Of a stretch of DNA of 64,000 nucleotides, positions 41,492-50,128 are shown one piece after another (positions within the stretch are counted from its first letter, which is position 1; each line of letters starts with the position of its first letter). The stretch spans positions 124,001-188,000 of the forward strand of contig NZ_JBATVG010000013.1 of assembly GCF_049671645.1 (NCBI RefSeq), in the 5' to 3' direction. The DNA comes from Castellaniella sp049671645. GTDB taxonomy: Bacteria; Pseudomonadota; Gammaproteobacteria; Burkholderiales; Burkholderiaceae_B. Both the position numbers and the translations under genes were made by a program. The notes under the pieces are model-generated. The model was not told where the DNA came from and searched no databases. It worked only from the letters and a program-made list of their open reading frames with translations.

Positions 41492-42586
41492 ATGAGCCCC
41501 CTGGATTTCGACATTTTCTGCCGTGTCATCGACAACTATGGCGATGCCGGTGTGTGCTGGCGCCTGGCCCGCCAATTGGCGGCATTGGGACAAGGCGCGC
41601 GCCTCTGGATCGACGATCTGGGCGTTCTGGGCCGCCTGCTGCCCGGCATTGATCCGGCACGTGAGCGGCAATCCGTCCAGGGCGTGCAGATCGGCGCCTG
41701 GCATGCGGCCGAACAGGCGCTGGCGCCCGAGCGGGGCGTGGTCATCGAAGCCTTTGCCTGCAGCCTGCCGCCCCGCTATGCGGCGACCATGGCGACGCGC
41801 GGCTGCCTATGGATCAATCTGGAATATCTCAGCGCGGAATCCTGGGTCGAGGGCTGCCACGGCCTGCCTTCCCCGCAGGCCAGCGGCATTCCCAAATATT
41901 TCTATTTCCCCGGCTTCAGCCCGGCGACCGGGGGGCTGCTGCGGGAAACCGAGCTACTCATCCAGCGGCGGCAGGCCCAGGCGCAGGACCGGCGCACGCG
42001 CCTGCAGGCGCTGACCGGGCTGCCGGCCCGCAGACTGCCGGATCAGGGCCGCATCATGCTGTTGTTCTGCTACCCGGACGCCCCCTGGGCCGGCCTGCAG
42101 GCCGCCCTGGCGCGACTGGACACCCCGACCTGCCTGCTGGTCCCCGGCGCCGCGCCCGCAGGCCTGCGCAGCGAAGGGGCGCTGCAGGTGCTGCCCATTC
42201 CCTTCGTGCCGCAAGCCCGTTTCGACGAGCTGCTGTGGTGCTGCGACCTGAATTTCGTGCGCGGCGAGGATTCACTGGTTCGCGCCCTCTGGGCCGGCAG
42301 CCCGCTGGTCTGGCAGATCTACCGGCAGGCGGACGACGCGCACCTGGACAAGCTGGACGCCTGGCTGGACCGCGCCCAATGGCCCGCGCCGGCCCGGGCC
42401 CTGACCCGCGCCTGGAATCGTCATGATGACGCGGGCGTCCTCCAGGCGCTGCCGCAGGCCCTGGCCCCGCAGGCCTGGCACGCCTGGCAGACCCGCTGCC
42501 GGGACTGGTCGGCGGAACTGTCAAACCAGACAGATCTGGCTCGCAATCTACTGGATTTTTGCCAGAAGCATCGCCAGAAGAGTTAG
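41492..42586 (+). CDS. earP: EF-P arginine rhamnosyltransferase EarP
   Basis: A 364-residue GT-B type inverting glycosyltransferase that attaches rhamnose from dTDP-L-rhamnose to Arg32 of elongation factor P. The N-terminal DNYGDAGVCWRLARQLA carries Asp14 and Asp18, equivalent to the catalytic aspartates of known EarP. NLEYLSAESWVEGCHGLPSPQ and the donor-site block NFVRGEDSLVRALWAGSPLVWQIY are diagnostic. The ATG at 41492 was chosen because the motif starts directly after it; longer frames overlap DUF2863. Its substrate gene efp follows 84 bp downstream. Confidence 0.95.
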   Translation: MSPLDFDIFCRVIDNYGDAGVCWRLARQLAALGQGARLWIDDLGVLGRLLPGIDPARERQSVQGVQIGAWHAAEQALAPERGVVIEAFACSLPPRYAATMATRGCLWINLEYLSAESWVEGCHGLPSPQASGIPKYFYFPGFSPATGGLLRETELLIQRRQAQAQDRRTRLQALTGLPARRLPDQGRIMLLFCYPDAPWAGLQAALARLDTPTCLLVPGAAPAGLRSEGALQVLPIPFVPQARFDELLWCCDLNFVRGEDSLVRALWAGSPLVWQIYRQADDAHLDKLDAWLDRAQWPAPARALTRAWNRHDDAGVLQALPQALAPQAWHAWQTRCRDWSAELSNQTDLARNLLDFCQKHRQKS

Positions 42587-42670
42587 AATACACAGTTAAT
42601 CTTTTTTCTGCTTTGCCTCGAAACGCGTTTTTCATGCTCGGGGCACGTCAATCCCCGGAGTTTTACCTCT

Positions 42671-43228
42671 ATGAAAATCGCCCAAGAACTGCGAGTCGGT
42701 AACGTCGTGATGGTGGGTAGCGACCCCCTGGTGGTCCAAAAGGCCGAATACAACAAGTCCGGTCGCAACGCCGCCGTCGTCAAACTCAAATTCAAGAACC
42801 TGCTGACCGGCAGCGCCAGCGAATCCGTCTACAAGGCCGACGAGAAATTCGAACAGGTCATGCTGGAAAACAAGGAATGCACCTATTCCTATTTCGCCGA
42901 TCCCATGTACGCGTTCATGGACGAGGAATACAACCAGCACGAGGTCGAAGCCGACAGCATGGGCGATGCCCTGAACTACCTGGAAGAAGGCATGACGGTG
43001 GAAGTCGTCTTCTACGACGGCCGAGCGATCTCCGTTGAACTGCCCACCATCATCGTGCGCGAAATCATCTACACCGAACCCGCCGTCAAGGGCGACACGT
43101 CCGGCAAGGTCCTGAAGCCCGCCAAGATCAACACCGGCTACGAACTGGCCGTGCCGCTGTTCTGCAACATCGGCGACAAGATCGAAATCGATACCCGCAC
43201 CAACGAATACCGCAGCCGCGTGATGTAA
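42671..43228 (+). CDS. efp: Elongation factor P (Arg32 type)
   Basis: A 185-residue translation factor that relieves ribosome stalling at proline runs. It has the three beta-barrel domains of EF-P. The loop residue at the tip of domain I is Arg32, in NKSGRNAAVVKLKF, rather than lysine. This is the form rhamnosylated by EarP, whose gene lies just upstream. The C-terminal GDKIEIDTRTNEYRSRVM is standard. A strong terminator follows. Confidence 0.97.
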   Translation: MKIAQELRVGNVVMVGSDPLVVQKAEYNKSGRNAAVVKLKFKNLLTGSASESVYKADEKFEQVMLENKECTYSYFADPMYAFMDEEYNQHEVEADSMGDALNYLEEGMTVEVVFYDGRAISVELPTIIVREIIYTEPAVKGDTSGKVLKPAKINTGYELAVPLFCNIGDKIEIDTRTNEYRSRVM

Positions 43229-43350
43229 TCGCGCAACTGCGCCGGGACGTGTCCGGACACCGGGCAGTCCCGGCGGACTGTCCGGCGCCAGGCACATCCG
43301 AACCGCTTGCAAGCGGTGAGATGAGCGAGCAACGCATCGGGCCCGCCATA

Positions 43351-43387
43351 AAAGCCGGAGGACACTCATGTCCTCCGGCTTTTTTTA
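43351..43387 (+). terminator. Terminator after efp (bidirectional)
   Basis: A perfect 12-bp stem AGCCGGAGGACA (43353-43364) and TGTCCTCCGGCT (43369-43380), loop CTCA, followed by seven T residues. The A-run on the left lets it also serve the convergent TetR gene ending at 43385. Confidence 0.92.
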
Positions 43388-43948
43388 TTTCAGATCGCCC
43401 GATCGATTTGTCAGGATGGCGCCCGCGATGACGTGAAAGAGATAGTCGGCGCGTGGCGCGAAGGCGGGTTGGTCGACAAGCCAGCCGAGCGCCGACATCA
43501 GGGCGAACAGGTCGGTCCCATTCATATCGGCGCGCGCCGCCCCCTCTGCCTGGGCGCGGAGCAGAAGTCGCGCGCCCGCTGCATGCACCGCCGAGCACGA
43601 AGCGTACAGCGCGGAATCAGGGTCCGCATGGGCATTCGCCATCAAGGCCACGACGCCGCTATAGCTGTGGACGAACGCCACCCCCTCGCGAAACCAGGAC
43701 ACGAGCGCCTCGTCGGGTGGCTGCGACGTTTCCAGTTCGCCCGCCTTCTGCGTCAGCGCATCCAGATTCGTACGCAACAACGCGTCGAACAAGGCTTCTC
43801 GCGTCGGGAAATGGCGAAGCAGCGTGGCCAACCCGACATCGGCCCGGCGGGCGATATCTCGCATGGACGCATCGGCGCCATGCTCGGAGACGACCTCACG
43901 CGCGACGGCAAGAAGATGGTTGTAATTTTTTCTGGCGTCAGCTCGCAT
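43385..43948 (-). CDS. TetR-family transcriptional regulator
   Basis: A 187-residue repressor. The N-terminal helix-turn-helix is ASMRDIARRADVGLATLLRHFPTREALFDALL, read across residues 28-59. The rest is a helical ligand-binding domain of the kind found with SbtR-like/YcfQ-like regulators. The ATG at 43948 was preferred to a TTG five codons upstream. It is divergent from a short-chain dehydrogenase gene. The gap between them carries three GGATCAGTGA-type sites, one a perfect palindrome overlapping its own start region. It most likely represses itself and the SDR gene. Confidence 0.9.
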   Translation of the reverse strand: MRADARKNYNHLLAVAREVVSEHGADASMRDIARRADVGLATLLRHFPTREALFDALLRTNLDALTQKAGELETSQPPDEALVSWFREGVAFVHSYSGVVALMANAHADPDSALYASCSAVHAAGARLLLRAQAEGAARADMNGTDLFALMSALGWLVDQPAFAPRADYLFHVIAGAILTNRSGDLK

Positions 43949-43964
43949 GGATTTTCTTGACAAG

Positions 43965-44066
43965 CGGATCAGTGATCCGTATATTTTCTAAATGGATCAG
44001 TGACCCGAATCATCACATCAAGATCTGAACCACTGATCCATAAGATACAGCGCATTTGCGCAAATG
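43965..44066. promoter_or_regulatory. Operator cluster between tetR-type gene and SDR gene
   Basis: Site 1, 43965-43979, is CGGATCA-G-TGATCCG, a perfect palindrome. Site 2, 43993-44007, TGGATCAGTGACCCG, matches it at 13 of 15 positions. Site 3, 44030-44040, is the inverted half TGGATCAGTGG. A different 14-bp palindrome CATTTGCGCAAATG stands at 44053-44066. Several spaced copies suggest cooperative TetR binding. Confidence 0.7.
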
Positions 44067-44105
44067 GGAATAGAGACGTGGTTCGACACTACGAAAGGAA
44101 ATATC

Positions 44106-44840
44106 ATGGGAAAGCTTGAAGGAAAGGTCGCAGTCATCACGGGCGGGTCGAGCGGCATGGCTCTGGCGAGCGCCGTGCGGTTCGTTGAAGAAGGCGCCTA
44201 TGTATTCATCACGGGCCGCAGGCAGGAAGCGCTGGACGAGGCCGTCAAGCTGATCGGCCGGAACGTAACCGGCGTGCGCGGCGACGCGTCCAATCTCGAT
44301 GATCTCGACCGCCTGTTCGATACGGTCAAGCGGAAAAAGGGCAAGATCGACGTCCTGTATGCGAGCGCCGGCACGGGTGAAGCCGTCCCCCTGGGCGAGA
44401 TCACCGAGCAGCACTTCGACGCGACCTTCGACCTCAATGCGCGCGGCACGCTATTTACGGTCCAGAAAGCATTGCCGCTGTTCAACGACGGCGGGTCGAT
44501 CTTCATGACCGGGTCGATTGCCTCGATCAAAGGTTTTCCTGGCTTCAGCGTGTATGCGGCCAGCAAGGCAACGCTGCTGGCATTCGCTCGCGGATGGCTC
44601 AACGAACTGAAGGGCAGGAATATCCGCGTGAACGTGCTGAGCCCGGGGCAGATCGCCACGCCCATCCAGGAGCAACTCTTCGACGAGGAGACGAAGCGGT
44701 ATTTCGAATCCCTGGTCCCGCGAGGAAAGATGGGCGGTCCTGAGGAAATTGCGACGGCCGCGCTGTTTCTTGCTTCGGACGATTCGAGCTTCGTGAATGG
44801 AGTGGAACTGTATGTCGACGGGGGCACCTCGGCCATCTGA
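44106..44840 (+). CDS. Short-chain dehydrogenase/reductase (SDR)
   Basis: A 244-residue classical SDR of unknown substrate. The cofactor loop is TGGSSGMA at 12-19, so the usual last Gly of TGxxxGxG is replaced by Ala19. The NNAG-equivalent is ASAG at 86-89. The catalytic triad is Ser137, Tyr150 and Lys154 (YAASK). Arg38-Arg39 after strand 2 (ITGRRQ) suggests NADPH preference. The ATG at 44106 has AAAGGA upstream. It is divergent from and probably repressed by the TetR gene, a pairing often seen for oxidoreductases acting on electrophiles or quinones. Confidence 0.9.
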   Translation: MGKLEGKVAVITGGSSGMALASAVRFVEEGAYVFITGRRQEALDEAVKLIGRNVTGVRGDASNLDDLDRLFDTVKRKKGKIDVLYASAGTGEAVPLGEITEQHFDATFDLNARGTLFTVQKALPLFNDGGSIFMTGSIASIKGFPGFSVYAASKATLLAFARGWLNELKGRNIRVNVLSPGQIATPIQEQLFDEETKRYFESLVPRGKMGGPEEIATAALFLASDDSSFVNGVELYVDGGTSAI

Positions 44841-44866
44841 ACCCGCGCCGCGCCGCATTCCCGCAT

Positions 44867-45364
44867 CTACTGCAAGCGGTCGTCGTCCAGGATGTCGGGG
44901 ATGGGCATGATGGAAATGCCGTCCTCGGCCAGTTCGCGGCACTCTTCCACGGACGCGGTGCCGCGGATCGGACGCTCCTGGATTTCGCCGCTGTGCATGC
45001 GCCGGGCTTCGTCGGCAAACCGGGCGCCGACATCGTCCGACTGGCGCACGATGTGGCGGATCTGGCGCAGGACCTCGGCCTGCAAGCGCGTGAGCTGGTC
45101 GCTGGACGGCGCAGCCACGGCTGCCCGGCCCTGCGGGGCGAATGATTCCGCGGTCTCGACATCGGGCGCAGGCGGGGTTTCCCGGCGCAGATGACTGACG
45201 TTCAGGTGCGGCGCCGACACGCGGCGCGTAATCTGGTCGCTATGACAGATCGGACAACGCACCATCCCCTGCGCCCGCTGATCGTCGTAGCTTTCCTGAG
45301 AGGTGAACCAACCTTCGAAAACATGGTCGTGTTCACACGCGAGATCGAATACTTTGAGTGCCAT
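44867..45364 (-). CDS. DUF1178-family protein
   Basis: A 165-residue conserved proteobacterial protein. The N-terminal MALKVFDLACEHDHVFEGWF, then MVRCPICHSDQITRRVSAP, is the family hallmark; Cys and His residues there form a zinc-ribbon-like knuckle (C-x-H, CPIC). The C-terminal EIQERPIRGTASVEECRELAEDGISIMPIPDI is also typical. The function is unknown. It is followed after 2 bp by the thermonuclease gene upstream on the same strand, so the two may be co-transcribed. Confidence 0.85.
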   Translation of the reverse strand: MALKVFDLACEHDHVFEGWFTSQESYDDQRAQGMVRCPICHSDQITRRVSAPHLNVSHLRRETPPAPDVETAESFAPQGRAAVAAPSSDQLTRLQAEVLRQIRHIVRQSDDVGARFADEARRMHSGEIQERPIRGTASVEECRELAEDGISIMPIPDILDDDRLQ

Positions 45365-45366
45365 GA

Positions 45367-46089
45367 TCAGCAGATGGGGGTTGAGTGCCCGGTTTCAAGC
45401 GCCTTCCAGCATTTCCAGCGCCATTCCCAGGGTGGCACCGGCTTCGGATCGCGCCACAAACCCAGCCGTTGCTGGCGAGCCTGGCGTTCCAGATCCGCCA
45501 GGCCGGCGTCGCGCAGGTATTTTCCCCCGCCCTGCCGATTGGCCCAGGCCATGCCGCCGGCCACCATCAGGCGATTGGCTTGCCGGCCATCGGCCAGCGG
45601 CACGTCGCAGATATCGCGCCCATACTGATCCTGCTCATAACACCGCAAAGTCAAAGTCTTGCCGGCCACCAGATCGGCCAGCGCCTTGCGCGCGGCCTGC
45701 CCATAGGGCTGGCCGGGCTGGGCGCGCCCATGGCCGGTTTCAGGCGCATCGATACTGGCCAACCGGACCCGTTGCCGCTGACGCCCCACCAGCAGCGTCA
45801 GCGTATCGCCGTCGGCGACCTGCACGACTTGTCCCGACAAAGCGTAAGTTCCGGCCGCGGCAGCGCCGGACCAGGCCAGCAGCGAGGCGGAGCCCAACAG
45901 CAGCGCCGACGCGACCCGACGGATGAGCGTACCGGGTATCGATATGGAATGAAAAAAGCGGCTCGCTGGCAAAAGAGGTCTCCACGGCTGCGCGGACAGA
46001 TTCTCCGCTGGCCGGCCTCCGAAGGAGGCGCTGTTCCCTTGGGATAAGGCCCAACGGTAAAAAACAGGCCGCACCCAAGGCGCAGCCAT
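45367..46089 (-). CDS. Thermonuclease-family (SNase-like) exported nuclease
   Basis: A staphylococcal-nuclease-fold protein of about 240 residues. The catalytic core runs from SGQVVQVADGDTLTLL (Asp ligands) through RVRLASIDAPETGH (catalytic Arg/Asp) to YEQDQYGRDICDVPL. A hydrophobic segment, LIRRVASALLLGSASLLAWSGAAAA, precedes the core and acts as signal peptide or anchor. It lies unusually deep (about 55 residues from the ATG), so the true start may be further in at a non-ATG codon. I took the ATG at 46089 because GAGG lies 7 nt upstream. It degrades nucleic acid outside the cytoplasm. Confidence 0.82.
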   Translation of the reverse strand: MAAPWVRPVFYRWALSQGNSASFGGRPAENLSAQPWRPLLPASRFFHSISIPGTLIRRVASALLLGSASLLAWSGAAAAGTYALSGQVVQVADGDTLTLLVGRQRQRVRLASIDAPETGHGRAQPGQPYGQAARKALADLVAGKTLTLRCYEQDQYGRDICDVPLADGRQANRLMVAGGMAWANRQGGGKYLRDAGLADLERQARQQRLGLWRDPKPVPPWEWRWKCWKALETGHSTPIC

Positions 46090-46140
46090 CGAACGCCTCA
46101 TTGTAACGGAGCCTGGCCCAGACGCCCGGCCACCGTCACA

Positions 46141-47784
46141 TCAGTCAGGCCAGGCCCGCTGCAACAGAGCATCCGAGGCCAGATCCAGCGCCTGCGCGCC
46201 ATACACACGCCCGCCGCCCCCGACCAGGCGGCTGTCCACGAATGCCCGCGAGACGCATTCCGGCGCGTGCCGCAACAATAAATCCGCCTGCACCAGCAAG
46301 ACCAGGTCCTGCGCGATCTGTCGGGCGCGCCCCTGCTGCGACTCGGCATCCAGACGCAGATCCCGCAGCAGCCTGTCTGCCGTTGCCCGCAAGGCAGGCT
46401 CATCGGCATGAGCCTGGGCCAGGGCATCGATTTCCTGGGTCGTCAGGGCCTCCGCCTGGCGGGCAGCCCGCAGCACGTCCAGGCACATGACGTTGCCGGA
46501 ACCTTCCCAGATGGAATTCACCGGCGCTTCCCGGTAGAGACGCGCCATCGGGCCGTCCTCGATGTAGCCATTGCCCCCCCAGACCTCCATGCACTCCGCG
46601 GCGGCCTCGATGGCGCGTTTGCAGATCCAGAATTTTGCTGCAGGCGTCAGGATGCGGCGCAGGGCTTGCTCCGCAGGATTTTCCGGATGGTCGAAGGCCC
46701 GCGCCAGGCGCAACGCCAGCGTAGTGGCAGCCTCGCTTTCCAGAGCCAGATCGGCCAGCACCTGCCGCATCAGGGGCTGATCGATCAATCTGCGGCCAAA
46801 GGCCTGACGGTAGCGGGCATGATGGATGGCCTGCACCACGGCCTGGCGCAACAGGGCAGCGCTGCCCAGCACGCAATCCATGCGCGTGTACGAGGCCATT
46901 TCCACCAGAGTGGCGATGCCGCGTCCGGGTTCGCCCACCCGCCGCCCCAGAGCCCCGGCGAATTCGACTTCCGCGCTGGCATTGGATCGGTTGCCGAGCT
47001 TGTCCTTCAGACGCTGGATACGGACCCCGTTGCGCACCCCGCGGTCCAGCCAGCGCGGAACGTAAAAGCAGGAATGTCCGTCGCCGTCGCGAGCCAGCAT
47101 CAGGTGGGCGTCGGACATGGGCGAGGAAAAAAACCACTTGTGACCGGTCAGGCGGAACCAGCCATCGCCGGAGGGCTCCGACCAACTGGTATTGCCGCGC
47201 AGGTCCGATCCCCCCTGTTTTTCCGTCATCCCCATGCCGATCATCATAGACTGCTTGTCCGCGACCGGCAGATCGCGGGCGTCATAGCGGCGACTGGCGA
47301 GCTTGGGCTGCAGATCGGCGAACCAGGGTTCGCGCGCCAGCAAGGGAATGGCGGCGCTGGTCATGGTGATCGGGCACAGGGAGCCGGCCTCGACCTGACC
47401 GTGCATCAGATAATGCGCCGCGCGGCCCACGTGGGCGCCATCGGCGGGCGTGATCCAGGCGCTGCCATGCATGCCCTGGGCAAAACCCAGGGATAGGAAT
47501 TCCGACCAGCCCGGGTGAAAATCGACCACGTCGATCCGGTGACCGGTGCGGTCGAAGGCGCGCAAAACGGGGGACGCCCGGTTGATGTCGGCCGCCAGGC
47601 GCGCCAGATCGGACTGCCCCAGGCGCCGCCCCCAGGATTCAAGATCGGGTTCATGGTGCTGACCGCCCTCGCGCCGCACCCCCTGCATCAGAACCGCATC
47701 GGCCAGAAAGAGGTTGCAATCCGGCAGATCCGGCGCCTGGTTTTCCACCTGGTGCGTGTCCGACGACAGGCCCTGAACAGCCAT
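46141..47784 (-). CDS. AidB-like acyl-CoA dehydrogenase-family flavoprotein
   Basis: A 547-residue protein, the length of E. coli AidB (about 540), longer than ordinary acyl-CoA dehydrogenases (about 380). MIGMGMTEKQGGSDLRGNTS and TGHKWFFSSPMSDAHLMLAR match the AidB group. ECMEVWGGNGYIEDGPMARLYREAPVNSIWEGSGNVMCLDVLRA is the C-terminal FAD-side block, read in two parts. AidB is induced by DNA alkylation and binds DNA; an isovaleryl-CoA dehydrogenase activity has been reported. I chose the ATG at 47784; a longer frame exists but has no support. A 3-methyladenine glycosylase gene lies 1.6 kb away. Confidence 0.85.
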   Translation of the reverse strand: MAVQGLSSDTHQVENQAPDLPDCNLFLADAVLMQGVRREGGQHHEPDLESWGRRLGQSDLARLAADINRASPVLRAFDRTGHRIDVVDFHPGWSEFLSLGFAQGMHGSAWITPADGAHVGRAAHYLMHGQVEAGSLCPITMTSAAIPLLAREPWFADLQPKLASRRYDARDLPVADKQSMMIGMGMTEKQGGSDLRGNTSWSEPSGDGWFRLTGHKWFFSSPMSDAHLMLARDGDGHSCFYVPRWLDRGVRNGVRIQRLKDKLGNRSNASAEVEFAGALGRRVGEPGRGIATLVEMASYTRMDCVLGSAALLRQAVVQAIHHARYRQAFGRRLIDQPLMRQVLADLALESEAATTLALRLARAFDHPENPAEQALRRILTPAAKFWICKRAIEAAAECMEVWGGNGYIEDGPMARLYREAPVNSIWEGSGNVMCLDVLRAARQAEALTTQEIDALAQAHADEPALRATADRLLRDLRLDAESQQGRARQIAQDLVLLVQADLLLRHAPECVSRAFVDSRLVGGGGRVYGAQALDLASDALLQRAWPD

Positions 47785-47893
47785 GCTGGCACCCCCGAAT
47801 AGGCACAATGCCCCGGTCCAGTCTACCCGCGATTCACGCCGGCGGACAGGCCCCGATACAATCGGGACATACTGTTCTCCGGAGATGTTCGCG

Positions 47894-48274
47894 ATGACCC
47901 CCCGTTCCCTGATCCTGTGCGGCGCCCTGGTCCTGGCCCTGGGCGTTGCTGCGGGCGCCTTTGGCGCCCACGGCCTGCGGCGCCTGGTCACCCCGGATCT
48001 GCTGGACACCTGGCGCACGGCGGCCCATTACCAGATCGTCCACGGGCTGGGGCTGTTGCTGATCGCCGCGCTGTGGTCCCGCCTGGCGCCCGCCCCTGCC
48101 GCCTGGGCCGGCGGCCTGATGCTGGCCGGCCTGCTGATCTTCAGCGCCAGTCTGTACGCCCTGGTCCTGACCGGCATCCGGGGCCTGGGGGCCATCACCC
48201 CGCTGGGCGGCTTGCTGTTGATCCTGTCCTGGCTGGCCCTGGCGCTGGCCGCCTGGCGGGGCGCGCCCGCCTGA
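47894..48274 (+). CDS. DUF423 (YgdD-like) membrane protein
   Basis: A 126-residue inner-membrane protein with four hydrophobic helices. GALVLALGVAAGAFGAHGLRR at the start and HYQIVHGLGLLLIA are the family hallmarks. A GGAG at 47881-47884 sets the start at 47894 rather than the ATG at 47885. Function unknown. It is 70 bp upstream of the adenine deaminase gene. Confidence 0.88.
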   Translation: MTPRSLILCGALVLALGVAAGAFGAHGLRRLVTPDLLDTWRTAAHYQIVHGLGLLLIAALWSRLAPAPAAWAGGLMLAGLLIFSASLYALVLTGIRGLGAITPLGGLLLILSWLALALAAWRGAPA

Positions 48275-48343
48275 CGGCGGGGCATCGGAACGCGCCAGGG
48301 GCGGTCCTATAATGAATTCCCGTTTCTCTGACCGGAACCCCCC

Positions 48344-49387
48344 ATGCTCCAAGCCCCCTGCGATCCCGCGCTGCGCGACTGGCTACGCGCGCTGCCCAAG
48401 GCGGAACTGCACCTGCACATCGAAGGCACGCTGGAACCTGAACTGATGTTCGCCCTGGCCAGGCGCAACAGCGTGACGCTGCCCTACGCCAGCGTCGATG
48501 CCGTGCGGGCCGCGTACCAATTCACCGATCTGCAGTCCTTCCTGGATCTGTATTACGCAGGCGCCAGCGTCCTGATCACGGAACAGGATTTCCACGACCT
48601 GACCATGGCCTATCTGCAACGGGCCCATGCCGATGGGCTGGTCCACGTCGAACTCATGTTTGACCCGCAGACCCACACGCACCGGGGCATCGCCATCGGC
48701 ACCGTGTTCGCCGGCCTGGCCAGCGCCCTGCGCGAGGCCCGCGACACCCTGGGCATCAGCGGCTACCTGCTGCTCAGTTTCCTGCGTCATCTCAGCGAAG
48801 AAGACGCCTTCGCGACCCTGAACGCCGCCCTGCCGCTGCGCGAGAAATACGCCGACCTCTGGGTCGGCATCGGGCTGGACTCCTCCGAACGGGGCAACCC
48901 GCCCGAGAAATTCGCCCGCGTCTACGCCCGCTGCGCGGAACTGGGCTTCCACCTGGTGGCCCACGCGGGCGAAGAAGGCCCGGCCGCCTATGTCCGGGAA
49001 GCCCTGGAAACGCTGAAGGTCGCCCGCATCGACCACGGGGTGCGCAGCAGCGACGACCCCGATCTGCTGCAGACGCTGATCCAGCGCCGGATTCCCCTGA
49101 CCGTCTGCCCGCTGTCCAACCTGAAGCTGGGCGTCGTGCGCGACCTGTCCGAGCACAATCTGGCCCGCCTGCTGCGGGCCGGGGCCATGGTCACGATCAA
49201 CGCCGACGATCCCGCCTACTTCGGCGGCTACGTGCTGGACAACTACGTCGCCAGCGCCCAGGCCCTGGACCTGTCCCATGACGAGCTGGTCACGCTGGCC
49301 GCCAACAGCCTGCAGGCCTCGTTCCTGCCTGCCGCCGACAAAACCCGCTGGCTGGATCAGTTGGCGATCGCGGCCAGCCGGGGATGA
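48344..49387 (+). CDS. Adenine deaminase (adenosine deaminase family)
   Basis: A 347-residue metal-dependent amidohydrolase. Zinc ligands His23 and His25 are in ELHLHIEGTL. Catalytic residues lie in LVAHAGEEGPA and the late zinc-binding Asp in ITINADDPAYFGG-type sequence (VTINADDPAYF). FDPQTHTHRGI and DPAYFGGYV mark the bacterial and fungal adenine-specific branch rather than adenosine deaminase. It converts adenine to hypoxanthine in purine salvage. Its stop codon overlaps the start of the alkyladenine glycosylase gene, so base release and base salvage may be co-expressed. Confidence 0.9.
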   Translation: MLQAPCDPALRDWLRALPKAELHLHIEGTLEPELMFALARRNSVTLPYASVDAVRAAYQFTDLQSFLDLYYAGASVLITEQDFHDLTMAYLQRAHADGLVHVELMFDPQTHTHRGIAIGTVFAGLASALREARDTLGISGYLLLSFLRHLSEEDAFATLNAALPLREKYADLWVGIGLDSSERGNPPEKFARVYARCAELGFHLVAHAGEEGPAAYVREALETLKVARIDHGVRSSDDPDLLQTLIQRRIPLTVCPLSNLKLGVVRDLSEHNLARLLRAGAMVTINADDPAYFGGYVLDNYVASAQALDLSHDELVTLAANSLQASFLPAADKTRWLDQLAIAASRG

Positions 49388-50025
49388 ACGTCATGTCCAC
49401 AGTGATCAATCCCGGAAAATTCAGCCTGCCCACCGATGCCATCCAGGGCGAGTGCCGACGGCTGGACCGCGCTTTCTACGATCGTCCGGCCATCACGGTC
49501 GCCCCGGACCTGCTGGGTTGCCTGCTGATGCACGCCACGCCCGCAGGCCTGCGCATCGGCCGCATCGTGGAAGTCGAGGCCTACCTGGGCCCGACCGACC
49601 TGGCCGCCCACACCTCGCGCGGGCGCACCGCCCGCACCCGCGCCATGTTCGGTCCGCCGGGCCACGCCTATGTCTACCTGATCTACGGCATGCACCACTG
49701 CATCAATGCCGTCACCGGCCCAGAAGGCAGCGGCACCGCAGTGCTGCTGCGAGCGCTGGCGCCGGTGTCGGGCCTGGAGGCGGCCGCCAACGGCCCCGGG
49801 CGCCTGTGCAAGGCCATGGACATCTCGCTGGATCACTATGGCATGGACCTGTGCAGCGATACGCTGTGGCTGGCCAGGGACCAGGCCCCCGCCCCCGCCG
49901 CCATTGCCACCAGCCCGCGCATCGGCGTGGACTATGCCGGCGAATGGGCGGACAAGCCCCTGCGGTTCTACGTCGACGGACACCCCGCCGTCAGCCGTCG
50001 GCCCGTCAAACGCAAGCCGCGCTGA
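49384..50025 (+). CDS. DNA-3-methyladenine glycosylase (AAG/MPG family)
   Basis: A 213-residue monofunctional DNA glycosylase that removes 3-methyladenine, hypoxanthine and other damaged purines. RIVEVEAYLGPTDLAAHTSRGRTARTRAMFG includes the catalytic Glu in VEVEAY; GHAYVYLIYGMHHCINAVTG holds the base-intercalating Tyr region. The ATG at 49384 overlaps the deaminase stop (ATGA); a second ATG at 49393 is also possible. The upstream partner handles free adenine, and aidB on the other side belongs to the alkylation response. Confidence 0.93.
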   Translation: MNVMSTVINPGKFSLPTDAIQGECRRLDRAFYDRPAITVAPDLLGCLLMHATPAGLRIGRIVEVEAYLGPTDLAAHTSRGRTARTRAMFGPPGHAYVYLIYGMHHCINAVTGPEGSGTAVLLRALAPVSGLEAAANGPGRLCKAMDISLDHYGMDLCSDTLWLARDQAPAPAAIATSPRIGVDYAGEWADKPLRFYVDGHPAVSRRPVKRKPR

Positions 50026-50128
50026 CCGGGCATAATCGTGGTATGATTCTGCCCTTTCCCGGGTTCCCCAGGCACCGCGCGTTCACGCGATGGCGCTATG
50101 AAAACCCACCGGAAAACCGGCGTGCGAT

